Part shown: positions 52,410-63,439 of the stretch, in pieces
Layout of the letters: every line of letters starts with the position of its first letter
Numbering within the stretch: position 1 is the stretch's first letter
Assembly (NCBI GenBank): GCA_016165875.1
Contig: JABBOT010000013.1
Span: 13,902,014 to 13,966,013, forward strand
DNA: 64,000 bases
Origin: Acanthopleura granulata
Lineage: Eukaryota > Mollusca > Polyplacophora > Chitonida > Chitonidae
Reading direction: 5' to 3'
Notes under the pieces: model-generated
Database searches by the model: none
What the model saw: the letters and a program-made list of their open reading frames with translations, nothing else
Told to the model about the DNA's origin: nothing
Made by a program: the position numbers and the translations under genes

Positions 52410-52681
52410 GGAGAATTCGAACTCTTGTATCGCTAAAGGTAAGAAAAGCCCTACCGTACCATGTGACCTGTCAAAAATGCTAGGCAACTATTTTTGATTA
52501 CATTTACTATAGCATAGGCGTCTAAGAGAAGCTCCTCAACAAAAGAAAAATGTACATCCCTAACACGGCCAGAGAGATGATCAGGAAATTAAAGTGAACA
52601 AAATTACCTGTTTGACATGTCACATGACACAGCTGAACTCCTTTTACCTTCTGCGACAAAACAGTTCAAACTCGAAACTCT
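52410..52681. mobile_element. MITE-like element, copy 2
   Basis: GAATTCGAACTC...CGCTAAAGGTAAGAAAAG at the left and CTTTTACCTTCTGCGAC...AACTCGAAACTC at the right are inverted copies; CATGTGACCTGTCAAAAATG continues the left arm. Related to 43.57-43.92 kb. Confidence 0.75.
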
Positions 52682-52689
52682 CCTGTTGG

Positions 52690-54560
52690 AGGGTAGCCTT
52701 ATTAGTCTATCTTACAACGAGAATAAACAATGTGAGAATAAACAGTATGGGAATAAACAATGTCGGTGGCACCTTTCCAAGCTTGTATCACATACCAATT
52801 CCTCGTTAGTGTCAAAGGTGCTACTAACATTGTTTATTCTCGTTATAATAAATAAATCACTCTTACCTCAGGTTTATACCTGTAGGTAGGGGTGGATGTC
52901 CTGACTGGTAGAAGCCCGCCTTTTAACCATCAACCTGGCCGTCTTAGGACATACTAGGGGCAGGAAGCCATGGAAGATCTCCACTGTACAAATTGATGGG
53001 TGGGTTATGCGATACAGGCAAAATGTTGTGTACACCTGATCTTGAAACGCGCAGGGCTTATCCTGACACATTACACGTGCGGCACGATTTACGTGTACAG
53101 TTGACACTGTCGCGATACACTTGTGGAGCTCGGTACATGTGTGAACCAATTCTGTCAAGACACACATGCACAACTGACTCTGTCACGAAACGCGTGCACA
53201 GGGGATTATGGGACACTTCTTTACAACAGGGTTGGGCCGATAGACGTGTACAGCTGATCCTGACATGATACACGTGCACATTTGATCCCGGCACGGTACT
53301 GTCCTGACACCACCACAGATGATCCTGGCACCACAGAGGTGTAGGGCTGATCGACGCAAATGCGCAGTTGATCTTATCGAGTCAGGTTATTCTCTGTGAG
53401 TTCTTCGTAAAAGTCTGATTCCGTTTGATCATACGTCACTCACTTGTAGCGATGAGAAAAAGCGTGGGTTCTGTTTCACGAGTTTTTGTATGGCCAAATG
53501 TTCACAGTGGCCGGACGAATGTTCTATGCTGCTGGATCGTGTATTCATATACATGCCGTCCGCCCTTCGCCCCTCCCCATGCAAGAAATGTCAGGGTAGG
53601 ATTTACAGGGGACAAAGGCAACTGTATTAAACAAATTTCCTATGTTACCTGGATGGGAAATAGTGTACAATCATTACAGCTAAACGGCTGTGGTTTCAAG
53701 CTTAAGCTATACGGATTGGGTTTGCTACTTGGCGTGTACTGCTGAATTCAAACTCGTTCTACTTTTTATTGTGCTATTGAAATTCCGTTTATTGTGTGCA
53801 CTCTTAAAATATTTCCTGAAAAAGTGATGGGGACTTTCCCCACCAACTGATTTGTTTTCATTTTATATTCTCCCATCTTAGGTCGCCTTTGTAACATTAC
53901 TAGGTCGGTACGTGTATACACTATATGCAGTGTGTATAGCCTGGTAGATCGGCTATCACTATTGTCCTGTTATTTGGTTCTCTACGACCTGTATATACTT
54001 ACACATGTATATCGGTGCAATTTCTTCCTTGATACTCACTTGCAAAATCTGTCGATGTACATGTAGAACTACAGAGCAAATCTAGAGCATAGAGCGAAGA
54101 CGCAGGAGGATTTGATAAACCCCACGAACACAACTGCCGCATGTCACGTTAGGGCCTACAGTGCCATTCAGTTCACGCTCCAAGTTCACTGTTGTTGTTG
54201 GTAAAGTGTTCGTGCTCGGTTTCCCTCCGGGAGGTGGTGTATTCGCCTCACTCTAGTACATAGCCACCCAGTTTGATCACTTGCCTCATGCTTCACTGAT
54301 TCTGAAAGAGTCACGTGAAGACGACCCAGCACAAATTACCTGGCCCAGTATTAAGTACCCTGAACGGCTACCAGTGTCACACGACGCCCGGCATAAGTTC
54401 CATTGTGTTTGCCTATAGGTGCACTCGAGCGACCGACATACCGGCAAGATTTACATACATTATATAGTTGTCAGTGTTTGCTTATGGGTATGTACAGGGG
54501 CTGGCCCCATTCTAAAGAATGAATTATTCAACAAAGAAAGAGAGTTGTAGGTCTGTATGC
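52690..54560. other. Intergenic, no gene recognised
   Basis: Around 53.0-53.4 kb a degenerate repeat of about 36 bases (ACGTGTACAGTTGATCCTGA type) is visible. The rest shows nothing I can name. Confidence 0.4.
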
Positions 54561-54570
54561 CCTGGCCTGT

Positions 54571-54890
54571 TTGAACGAAGGCCAGCTTAGTCGTACATAT
54601 GCAGGTAATAATTATGGTAATCGGCAACTGGTACACTTAGAATACAAACAGAAAATAACGATTTTAGGTAAATCTGCATCTTTTAGCAAACAGGCTGCAC
54701 ATTTAAATGTTTTAATCAAACCAAACAAATTTAACTTAGAATCGTGTAGAATTGACTTGCACGAAGCCCTTTTATCGTTACAAGCTGGCAATAATAGTCA
54801 TGGTGACATAATGCCTTCAAAGCTGCTTGTCATGGAAGTTACGTGTAATGTTATGTGGGCTTCGTGTAAACTGACCTGGGGGCTCCGTGG
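54571..54890 (+). other. Unassigned open frame cut by a SINE
   Basis: Encodes RTYAGNNYGNRQLVHLEYKQ, then LNVLIKPNKFNLESCRIDLH and so on, with protein-like composition. The frame runs into a SINE-A at about 54.88 kb. Beyond the SINE, NVQFLVISDKKVFYSLVNFD could be the continuation. I do not recognise the family. Confidence 0.3.
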
Positions 54891-55129
54891 CCCGGTCAGT
54901 TAGCGCGATAGCGGAGGGCAATGAACCAGACGCCTCCCGCTGTGAGTTCAAGTCCAGCTCATGCTTCCTCTCCAACCGTAAGTGGGAACGTCTGCCCGCA
55001 AAGTGCGGATGTTGGTGGGTTTCCCCCGGGCTCTGCCAGGTTTCCTCCCACCATAATGATGTTCGCCGTGGTATAAGTGAAATATTCTTGAGGACGGTGT
55101 AAGGCACCAATGATATAAATGAATAAATG
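54878..55129 (+). mobile_element. SINE-A, full length
   Basis: CTGGGGGCTCCGTGGCCCGG head to AAATGAATAAATG tail. Confidence 0.88.
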
Positions 55130-55731
55130 TAAACGTCGCCATTATAAATATGTATACAGAGGATTTCATGCAAATCAATGGAGCCCGAGAGAATGTCCAA
55201 TTTCTTGTGATTAGTGATAAAAAAGTTTTCTACAGCCTGGTCAACTTTGATAACTTAGATATAGTGAGAGATTTATGCAAAGGTGCTTGGTAATAGTTCT
55301 TAACACGTAAACAGTTCCAATGGACTCATTAATCGTAACCGCAATGATAAGGTAACACTGACGTAGGGGCACTGGGCCAGGTAGAAAGATTACAAACAAG
55401 GTTTACAGATGCTCAAAAGACACAATTTATTTCCTTCTTTACGACTATGTAAATAGTAAAATAAATTTTAAGCCGAATAACACTCCAGACAAATAAAGAA
55501 CAAAAACTACCGAATTACGTGTGACGATGGTTGAGACTACCGTAACAACAGATATAAAGAAAGATAAATATATCCAAGGTGATACCCCTGTCATTAAAGA
55601 CTGGACCGGATATAACTTAGAAGGACCTAAGACGAATTTGTGTGAAAAATGTCTGGTAAGTTTTGAGAGATCTCCATCTAAACCAAAGGCACCCAGTCGT
55701 TAGTACACACGCCAGGCAGTCTAAATAGGAC

Positions 55732-55992
55732 TTGGGGCCTCCGTGGCACAGTGCCGTGGAGCGCCAACGGGACGTAATGACCCATGTGCCTCTCACCAAT
55801 GCGGTCGCTGGGTGTTCAAGTCCAGTTCACGCTTGCATCCAATGCGGTCGTATGTGGGAAGGTCTATCACCAACCCGCGGATTGTCGTGGGTTTCGACCG
55901 GCTCTGAGAGGTTTCCTCCTATGTTAAATGCTGGCTGTCGTCATATAAGTGAAATATACTTGAGTGCGACGTAAAACACGAATCAAATCAAA
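55732..55992 (+). mobile_element. SINE-A inside the fucosyltransferase pseudogene
   Basis: TTGGGGCCTCCGTGGCACAG to GTAAAACACGAATCAAATC. Confidence 0.85.
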
Positions 55993-56132
55993 AATAAACA
56001 GGATTTCCCCATATATCGCCGCCCCGATCAAGCGCTGGGTATGGTTAAAAGATGAGAATCCCCTTAATAGCTTCTACCTGCAAGAATATTGCTTCGATGT
56101 TGTCACGGATATGTTCAACTGGACAATGACAG

Positions 56133-56180
56133 GGTGCCATTGGTAATCCAATCCTTATGTCCCACACTGTTTTCTCAAAC
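56133..56180. repeat. Inverted duplicate of pseudogene segment 56380-56427
   Basis: GGTGCCATTGGTAATCCAAT...CCCACACTGTTTTCTCAA is the reverse complement of 56380-56427 with about four differences and one gap. The right-hand copy reads in the native fucosyltransferase position; the left one separates FNWTMT from VYTTYGW. Confidence 0.9.
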
Positions 56181-57205
56181 ATTCTACGTAAACGGATGTG
56201 TACACAACCTACGGGTGGACGATTCGTCGCAAGACACCGGCACAGATTCCTCGCTCAATCGGTAACCGATCCGGTGTCAGAGTAAGCGTCATATCGAACG
56301 GCGATATAATTCATAACAATCGGTATAATTATGTTCTTGAGTTGCAAAAGCATTGCAACGTGGAAGTTTACGGAGGATGCTTGAGAAAACAGTGTGGGAC
56401 ATAAATGATTGGATTGCCTATGGCACCATGTTCGGAAGTCAAACACTCCTTGTTACTCTTGGCCTTCGAGAATAGCAACTGCAAACAGTAAATATATCCG
56501 AGAAAACATTTTTTTATGCTTTCAGTATGGGTACAGTTCCGGTAGTTTTGGGCGCTCCCAAAGAGGACTACATCACTCCGCCAAATACCCGTAAAAGCGT
56601 GGATGATTTTGCAAGGCCTAAAGAGCTGGGGCAATATTTGATACTTTTGTCGAAGAATTAAACAGAATATATGAAATATTACGACTGAAGAAGGGAATAC
56701 CTCGCTCCTTACTTAACACAATAGGTGGATGAAGAGCCAGTGTGGCAGGCATTTGTGCAGTCCTCAAACAATAGACTTGGAAACCGGTAAGATGTGGAGA
56801 CCTGGCTGAAGTATTGTCAACGAAAAGACTGCCAGTGCATCGTATAGCGGTTACTTGTTTTCGTTTTATTTGTAGCTCACATCAGTATCTCTAATTTATC
56901 GAATGATCTTTGTGATTTGTTTGGGTAGAATACAACTGTCTGACCACGGGTAAAAGTCTTGTTCCCACGACGTCAGTGATAAATAACGCATACGTCAAGT
57001 GGCACATAGTTCTTTCTGTTGTTTGTATGCTTGGAAGAATTCAGCAAAATGGCGGACACTATGCTACGGCCTTAAAAATTAGCATGTGTTTGTAGAGACT
57101 ACACTTACAGACACTTGTGTTATGGTCAAACATATTATGAGGTGTTTCTACAAAATGGTAATGATCATACTCACAGGCACTTTATTTTACAGTCAAACAG
57201 CTTAT

Positions 57206-57426
57206 TAATTTATTTACTTGATCCACGTTTCATGCCATACTCAAGAATATTTCACTTATACGACGGCGGTCAGCTTTGTGGTGAGAGGAAACCGGACAGA
57301 GCCCAGGGGAAACCCATCTGCAGGCTGCTGGCAGACCTTCCCACGTACGGCCGGAGAGGAAACCAGCATGAGCTGAACTTGAACTCACAGCGACCGCACT
57401 GGGGAGAGGGGATGGGGTCATAACGC
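57206..57426 (-). mobile_element. SINE-A, head truncated
   Basis: TTTCATGCCATACTCAAGAA to GGGGTCATAACGCC. Confidence 0.85.
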
Positions 57427-57429
57427 CCA

Positions 57430-58050
57430 AACGTATTATGATGTGTTTGTAAAAATTGCAATGATACTACTCAAAGAGACTTTATGTTATAATTAAACAT
57501 ATAATTTGTTTATAAACACTGCGATGACAAGACTCATATTACAAGGGAGATATCTGTTGCCTGAAGTAATTTAGTACTCAGTATACACAAGTGTCCATAA
57601 ATTTTTTCGATATGTTTGGTTGATTTGACCATGTGCTGTTGTTTTACGAAGGCTGACTATTTTTATTTGGTTTTAAAGTTCAGAGATTGACCTTTGTTTC
57701 ACTCGGTAATAGAAGTAAACGATAAATGTCATCTGTTTGTGTATATTATTTTCATCTCTCCCGACCGCTGTCTGTCGTGTAAAGAGGGGCGACAACTCTG
57801 GTAGACTAGAGATTTTGTCTCATAAGGCTGTATCTTGGTTGGATTGGTTTTGCCACAAATCATACCAGTGGAGAAAAACAATAAGCTGATCCTGTGTGCC
57901 ATTATTATTTTTAAATAAGAAAAAATTGCTACAACTGTAAATCTCAGACGTCTACGCTCTCCTACTGTTAGGACAGAAACATGTTCTGTTTTACGATCGC
58001 ACTTTCACCACAATATGAACCAGAAGTCTCTAGCCAATGACTTCACTGCG
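57430..58050. other. Intergenic, nothing recognised
   Basis: A weak duplication of about 80 bases (GTGTTTCTACAAAATGGTAATGAT near 57.14 kb and a variant near 57.44 kb) flanks the SINE at 57.2-57.4 kb. No gene seen. Confidence 0.35.
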
Positions 58051-58054
58051 AGTA

Positions 58055-58227
58055 CATGACTAGCTCTTGCTGACTTCCTCTCCGGCAGTACTTGGGAAGA
58101 TCTTCAGGCAGCCTGCTGATGATCGTGGGTTTCTGCCGGGATTTGCCAAGTATGTTGGCCACCTTTGAATAAGTAAATTATTAATGAGTACGGCGTATTA
58201 TAACGCCAATAAATTAATAAATAAATC
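58055..58227 (+). mobile_element. SINE-A, diverged
   Basis: CTTCCTCTCCGGCAGTACTT to GGCGTATTATAACGCC and the AAAT tail. Confidence 0.7.
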
Positions 58228-58493
58228 CATTTTACTGTGATCGTGAAATCAACAGTGCGGTCGTGGAGTCTTACATCTTCGTATCAACGACAAAGATCCA
58301 CAGTTGGGGCCCTGTTATTCAGAGCCTTTCTGTGATTTCAACATCTTTCATCAGTTCTAAGAGCTGGGAGCTCTAAATAACATCTACTAATCTGATAGTT
58401 CAGCTCAGAGAGCTGCGTCACTTCTGATCATCAGAGGGGTAATGCATGTTCGCTGTAAAGCCTACCGGCCAACTACCTTCTATTTTTGTAGAA

Positions 58494-58595
58494 GGCTGGT
58501 TGGTCGAGTGGTATAGATGGTTGACATGTATTGCTGGCGATTTGGTGCCTGACTCTGAGATCCGTGGTTCGAAACCCGGATAGGTTTCCACCAAT
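58494..58595 (+). mobile_element. tRNA-like SINE head of another family
   Basis: TGGTCGAGTGGTATAGATGG (box A-like) and TCCGTGGTTCGAAACCCGG (box B-like) are tRNA signatures. No tRNA-length cloverleaf is evident, so I call a SINE head rather than a functional tRNA. Confidence 0.5.
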
Positions 58596-58696
58596 TTCAG
58601 CACTAGAACATGTGCTATACGAAGAAAGTGTAATCTCTAATAACGATAATACTCCCACGGATCCTGTTTTAAGTGGTAATAGACCTTGCCGAGCTG

Positions 58697-58862
58697 TCAA
58701 TCAAGAACGGGCATTTGACCAATCATAATCAATATTGTTACAAGTAGGTAAACCGGATGTCCCACACATTGGTTACAAATATTCAGTTTTTTGTGATGTC
58801 ATGAAGCCACAATTGCTTTCACCGGTAATGGAATGAAAAGTAACGTTTTCACGAAAAGGGCT
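58697..58862 (+). repeat. Dispersed repeat forming the leader of the 58.83 kb ORF
   Basis: Collinear with the inverse of 27549-27725, including GGATGTCCCACACA.TGGTTACAAAT and TGGAATGAAAAG.AACGTT. The shared part covers the start codon of the following ORF. Confidence 0.8.
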
Positions 58863-59402
58863 GGAGGGACATTGGTTGTGGTGTATCTATTTATTGTGCT
58901 ATTATACTTTGGTTTCTTACTACATACAACGTTAAACGTCAACATACTGACGTCATCACAATACTCGACCTCTGTCGACGTTATTCAGCGTCGGATATTG
59001 GGGTATTTTAACAAGTTTTTACCCTACTTGTCAATGAAATCCATGAACAGAGACCACAATCAAGGGTCCCGAATAAATAAACTAGACAACAAGGCAAGCC
59101 AAAAAAAAAACAACAAAAAACAAAAAAAAAAAACAAACACAAAAAAAAACAACAAAAAAAAACAAAAAAAAAAAACAAAAATCGAGAAACAAGTAAATAA
59201 AAGACTGGCTGCGAGGGCTTCATTGATGATGGTAAGCCTAAACAAGCCTAAGTGCGTCGCACACGCTCCAAAGGTCAGCATTGTCCAGTGGGGCAGTGAT
59301 ATAAGAAGACGACAGGGATGCGCATCCACTGTAAAAAAACATGAACAATTCTGGCATTTATTCTGCTACAGTAATTCTACTTCTCTGTATGTTTATTTGT
59401 AA
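58833..59402 (+). CDS. ORF with signal-anchor-like N-terminus
   Basis: The first 12 residues are polar and basic (MKSNVFTKRAGG), followed by TLVVVYLFIVLLYFGFLL, a good type II anchor as in Golgi glycosyltransferases. Then come NVNILTSSQYSTSVDVIQRR and a Lys/Asn/Gln stretch of about 45 residues from an A-rich tract, and a tail without motifs. The real exon may end before the A-rich tract. The leader and start codon are inside a dispersed repeat, so it may equally be mobile-element sequence. No catalytic domain visible. Confidence 0.35.
   Translation: MKSNVFTKRAGGTLVVVYLFIVLLYFGFLLHTTLNVNILTSSQYSTSVDVIQRRILGYFNKFLPYLSMKSMNRDHNQGSRINKLDNKASQKKNNKKQKKKTNTKKNNKKKQKKKTKIEKQVNKRLAARASLMMVSLNKPKCVAHAPKVSIVQWGSDIRRRQGCASTVKKHEQFWHLFCYSNSTSLYVYL
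59100..59185. repeat. A-rich tract
   Basis: Runs of A broken by single C every 2-12 bases, inside the 58.83 kb ORF. Confidence 0.8.
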
Positions 59403-59703
59403 AGAAAGAAGGCGTACGATGGCTCTCTCATTGGCTGACCAAGTCCAGGCACTTAAAATCCTCCCATAATGACCTCAGGAGCATCGAGAACTGTTTTTGA
59501 TAAAGAAGGCGATACGAACGTTGAAAGTGGGAAAACTTCAATTAGGTACCGGCTTGTGTCGCGCCGACTGAAATTCAAGCACCTTTACTGTTCGGCCACC
59601 ACCCGTCCCCCTTAAGGCTTTATATATGGTTTTTTAAATTCAACTTTATGGCGGCTATAAAGCTATGGTATTCCAAAATTCCAAAGTCAATATATTTGTA
59701 TGG

Positions 59704-60050
59704 CTGGCGATCGCACCAGATGGGCTAGTGTTCGAACGCCCATCTCTAGATCAGGATATCAGAAATCAATCCCTGGTCGGGTCACACCAACGACTTCAAA
59801 AGTGGTATTTCATGCTGCCTCGCTGGGCGCTCAGCACAGAGTGGTTAGAGCAAGGAAACATTGCTGGTTGGCCCGGTGTCAGTATAATGTTTGGCGTGGC
59901 GTCATGTCTGGTGCCTTCGGCGTCATGTTTCAATGGAGGTAGCACTATGGCGACATGGACTCCCCCTGCCACAAGAAGACATACAACACATGTGCAATCT
60001 AACTCTTTAACGTCATAAAACTGAAAAATTGTTGACTATGACGTAAAATC
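59704..60050 (+). mobile_element. SINE-B, near full length
   Basis: GATGGGCTAGTGTTCGAACG head, GGGCGCTCAGCACAGAGTGG, then GTCATGTCTGGTGCCTTCGG and GCACTATGGCGACATGG; ends near TTGTTGACTATGACG. Confidence 0.7.
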
Positions 60051-60059
60051 TAAGATCAC

Positions 60060-60600
60060 CCACATACATACATCCTTACATATATACTTACACACATACA
60101 TACATATTATTAAATATAATGCTGCCTCACAGGAACAACATGCCGAAAACGCAAGTCATGGCGCCTCGTGCAGTCTTGGCAGAAGAGACAGCTTAAAAGA
60201 AAGGAGAACGGAAATAGCGAAGACGTGTTTCATTTTGCTTCAGAATCATTCGCTCTGAAATCAGCCTACAAAGCTGCCATACTGTTTAACTGTGGTAATG
60301 AAAGGACAATTCATTACAAACCAAAGACTTCGTTTTCCATATTTCTTGATATTTATGTTCGTGGTCTCTATACTGACGAGACATCTGGTGGGAATGTGTC
60401 AGGGTGAAAACTTTTCTAACAAGTGGACGAAATCAAAGATTCTGCGAAGTGTTTTGGAAAATTGTTTCAGATGTGTGCTTCTAGTCTCTCTAATGACGAG
60501 GCCTAACAAAGTTTGAAACTTTTGTAGCATGTGGACGAAATGATGGATTTTGCCAAATTACACCAGGGTTTATACCAAGAAGAAAATGAAATAAGTTACA
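60060..60600. other. Unassigned, imperfect direct repeat
   Basis: GTCTCTATACTGACGAGAC and GTCTCTCTAATGACGAGGC mark two copies of a segment of about 105 bases. Short ACATACATAC run at 60.06-60.11 kb. No gene recognised. Confidence 0.45.
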
Positions 60601-60602
60601 GT

Positions 60603-60835
60603 TTATTTATTTATGTCGTTGGTGTTTTACACCTTACTCAGGAATATTTCACTTGTTGTTATGGTCGGAGGGTAACGGGCAAAGCCGGGAGAAGCCCACG
60701 ACCATTTGCAGGCTGCTGGCAGATGTACGGCCGGAGAGGAAGCCTGTGTGAGCTGCATGAAGACTTGAACATCACAGCGACAGCGTCGGTGAGAGGCTCC
60801 TGGGTCATTAAACTACGCTAGTACCGTAACAACTG
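60603..60835 (-). mobile_element. SINE-A, diverged
   Basis: GTTGGTGTTTTACACCTTAC to GTCATTAAACTACGCTAG. Confidence 0.75.
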
Positions 60836-60839
60836 GGTG

Positions 60840-61755
60840 GAACCATCTGACTTACAGAGCTATTTAAAGAAAAAAATTTCCTGAGCAAAACCACATCCGC
60901 ATGCACGTTTCTGGCACACCTTTCTACTTAGGTTTCACAGATGAAATTAGCATGAGCTCGGATTGCTGATGCTGAAAGGAATACGTGTATCTTTTATTTA
61001 GCATACTTTGATTTTGATTTCATGTTGAGTGATTCACCAGAATGTCTCAGCAAAACAAATACTGCAATAATTAAAGATGACATGCGAGAGGTAGAAATTT
61101 GCGAGTTAGTTAAAAAATATATGAAATATAAACTGGCTTGATTCACAAGTATAGATTAATAACATCAGCTATTGATCTCATAGAAGGGTTAAACATGGTT
61201 CATGTGATTCATATGTAAATGTATAGCCGGTGAATGCAGGTTACTTCTCATGATCCGTTAATACTTAAGACATACAAATGTTTAATCTTACACAGGGGCG
61301 TGGTTGGGGTGGTTGAGGTCTGAAACAGGGGAAGCAGGGGTAGGTCTGGCCTTTCAAATAGCCGGAAGTCACGGTATTGAAAACTGGGATAAACTGTCCT
61401 GTTGGTGGCACTTCATATACAGTTTTGGGGTCTCGAGGCAACGAAACTACTATCCCAGCTCATGTCCCGGAAGTTCAGGCCTTTCAGGCAGCCGATGGTC
61501 TTTGTTGCTAAAATTATGATCGGAAACCGAGAGTATATTTATCTTTTCCGTAGAACTTCTGGTGAATAAATCGAAATGAACTCAGAGTGGGTTATGTAAA
61601 TGATACACGTATCCTTTTCACAGCCTAAAACGTCTGCATAGTCCATGATGGAACATAGTAATTTACTTATGAAAGGGTAACGCCTCATTCCATGGTGTGA
61701 AGGAATATTCATGAATCGAAGTCCGTGAAACTTAATATTAACTCCCTCAATTTAA
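60840..61755. other. Intergenic, nothing recognised
   Basis: AT-rich, no motif-bearing frame, no repeat family I can name. Confidence 0.4.
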
Positions 61756-61757
61756 TT

Positions 61758-61999
61758 CATTCATTTATTTATTTGAGTTGTGTTGTACACACTAATATAT
61801 ACCATGTATACTACGGTGGCCAGCATTATGGTGGGATGAAACCCACAACCATTCACAGGTTGCTGGCAGACCGTCCCACGTCCGGCCGGAGAGGAAGCCA
61901 GCATGACCTGGACTTGAACTCACAGCGACCGCATTGGTGGGAGGCTTCTGGGTCATTACGCTGCCCTAGCGTGCTAACCATCTGTGCCACGGAGGCCCC
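61758..61999 (-). mobile_element. SINE-A, near full length
   Basis: GTGGCCAGCATTATGGTGGG to GTGCCACGGAGGCCCCC. Confidence 0.88.
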
Positions 62000-62184
62000 C
62001 GATCGAATCTAAACTCTTCGCTATGTCAGTCGTTGCTTTATATCTTAGACAGGGAATTTCGCGGGTGCTGTACTTTTATTTGCTTCACTGAGTCAAAAAG
62101 TCGGCGTTGTAGACTACAGAAATGTTATATCCTTGTATATTTCGATCCTTAAATTTTCCGTTCGAACATCTACACTCTGCTTTC

Positions 62185-62275
62185 TTCCCGCCTCGTGTTC
62201 CCACCTCTTTCCCGCCTAGTGTTCCCATCTCTTTCCCGCCTCGTGTTCCCACCTCTGCCCGCTCTACTTTCCTCC
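62185..62275. repeat. 24-bp minisatellite, three to four copies
   Basis: Units of TTTCCCGCCTCGTGTTCCCA followed by CCTC. Confidence 0.85.
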
Positions 62276-62279
62276 TCCA

Positions 62280-63435
62280 CCTCCACACCTGAAAATACAT
62301 TGTTAATACGGGATTTTTTTATTTCGGGTTCTGTTTGTAAGACGGGCAATGTATACAGTCTAACAGGTATATTCTAAAGTGATCACTCTATACGGACTGC
62401 CTCAGTGAAGTGGTAATGTATGTGAAAGGGGTTAGCTATGACGTCGGCGTTACAAAAAAGATACAAATTATGCAAATTCCGTTTGGAAGAGCTATTTAAT
62501 TGGGCCATGTGGGATACACTTAAGGACTTTTTAATTGTCCCTAAAAAGTCCTTGTGCATATATACGTACACCGCTGCATTTCACGCACAGATCTGCATGT
62601 AGGCACAATTGACAATTAGCACATGTTTATTAAATGAGTAAACCCGAGAGAGGGTGTCAGGTCAAATTTGAATCAGTTTGACACAAACCATGCTTGCCAA
62701 AATTTAAATAACTGAATGGTGAGTGTGTATTGTGAATAAATATTCCTAAAACTACTTTTTATAAGTTGTAGTTATTGTACATACGCGTGCGTCATACACA
62801 CCTGCTAAATAGGATAAACGTTGCATACAGGCAGGCGACACTAAAGTTTGTATATGGCGACAATTATGTCCTATGTATGACTTGTAAATTTATTTTATAT
62901 CATAAAAAGATTAATTGCTGGAAGATATGGATTCGGCTTCTTGCCATATAGCCGCTAAAGTTTCTAAAAAGTTCGCAGGCAGTCAGTCAGACAACTTTTG
63001 AGAAACTTGGTTTTCTTAATAAAATCAGTATCACAATCTCTTAAAGCATGTATACACACTTCATCTGACTGATTAGAGAGTCATGTGGAACTGAGCAGTT
63101 TTCGGTAATGTCAATTCTTTTACGATGCGTCAATTCCTTCACCATGTATGGAACATCTTATGTGTAAACCTGAGAAGATTCACAATCCCTACTCACCTGT
63201 TGTGAAGATAGGGAGCGGCTATTTGGTGTATCCTCCCGACGGCTGCTTAGGGTTCTCTCTGGTGCCACTTTTTTGCTAGCCGCTAAACCCGTGGTCACTG
63301 AGGTTGAGAGATCGAACCCAGCTGTATACACTTCTTGCGGTTTGTTAGTTAATGGGTATGGAGAAGCACTCTCCTCTTACACTTAGTCCATCGATAAATC
63401 TGAGGCCGTTATATATAGAGAGAGAGACATTGTAT
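62280..63435. other. Intergenic, nothing recognised
   Basis: Contains a short inverted pair AAGGACTTTTTA/TAAAAAGTCCTT at about 62.52-62.55 kb. No gene seen. Confidence 0.4.
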
Positions 63436-63439
63436 GTAT

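Larger units (their letters stand above)
55521..56720 (+). pseudogene. Alpha-1,3-fucosyltransferase (GT10) pseudogene
   Basis: Pieces of one GT10 family protein appear in order: CEKCLVSFERS (55.64-55.67 kb); RRPDQ then, after a shift, RWVWLKDENPLNSF and DMFNWTMT (56.02-56.13); VYTTYGWTIRRKTPAQIP, VSVISNGDIIHNNRYNYVLE and VEVYGGC (56.2-56.38); HSLLLLAFENSNCKQ (56.44-56.48); GTVPVVLGAPKEDYITPPNT, then DDFARPKELGQYL (56.53-56.65). FNWTMT, AFENS and the V-P-V-V-x-G donor-site block are family hallmarks; GT10 enzymes transfer fucose from GDP-fucose in the Golgi. Breaks: a SINE-A between the first two pieces, frameshifts, several in-frame stops and an inverted self-duplication after FNWTMT. Some gaps could be introns, but stops within conserved blocks make a pseudogene more likely. 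Confidence 0.82.

Noticed and set aside
58494..58595. Functional tRNA gene
   Set aside because: Box A- and box B-like sequences are present, but their spacing is long and I cannot fold a cloverleaf; a SINE head fits better.
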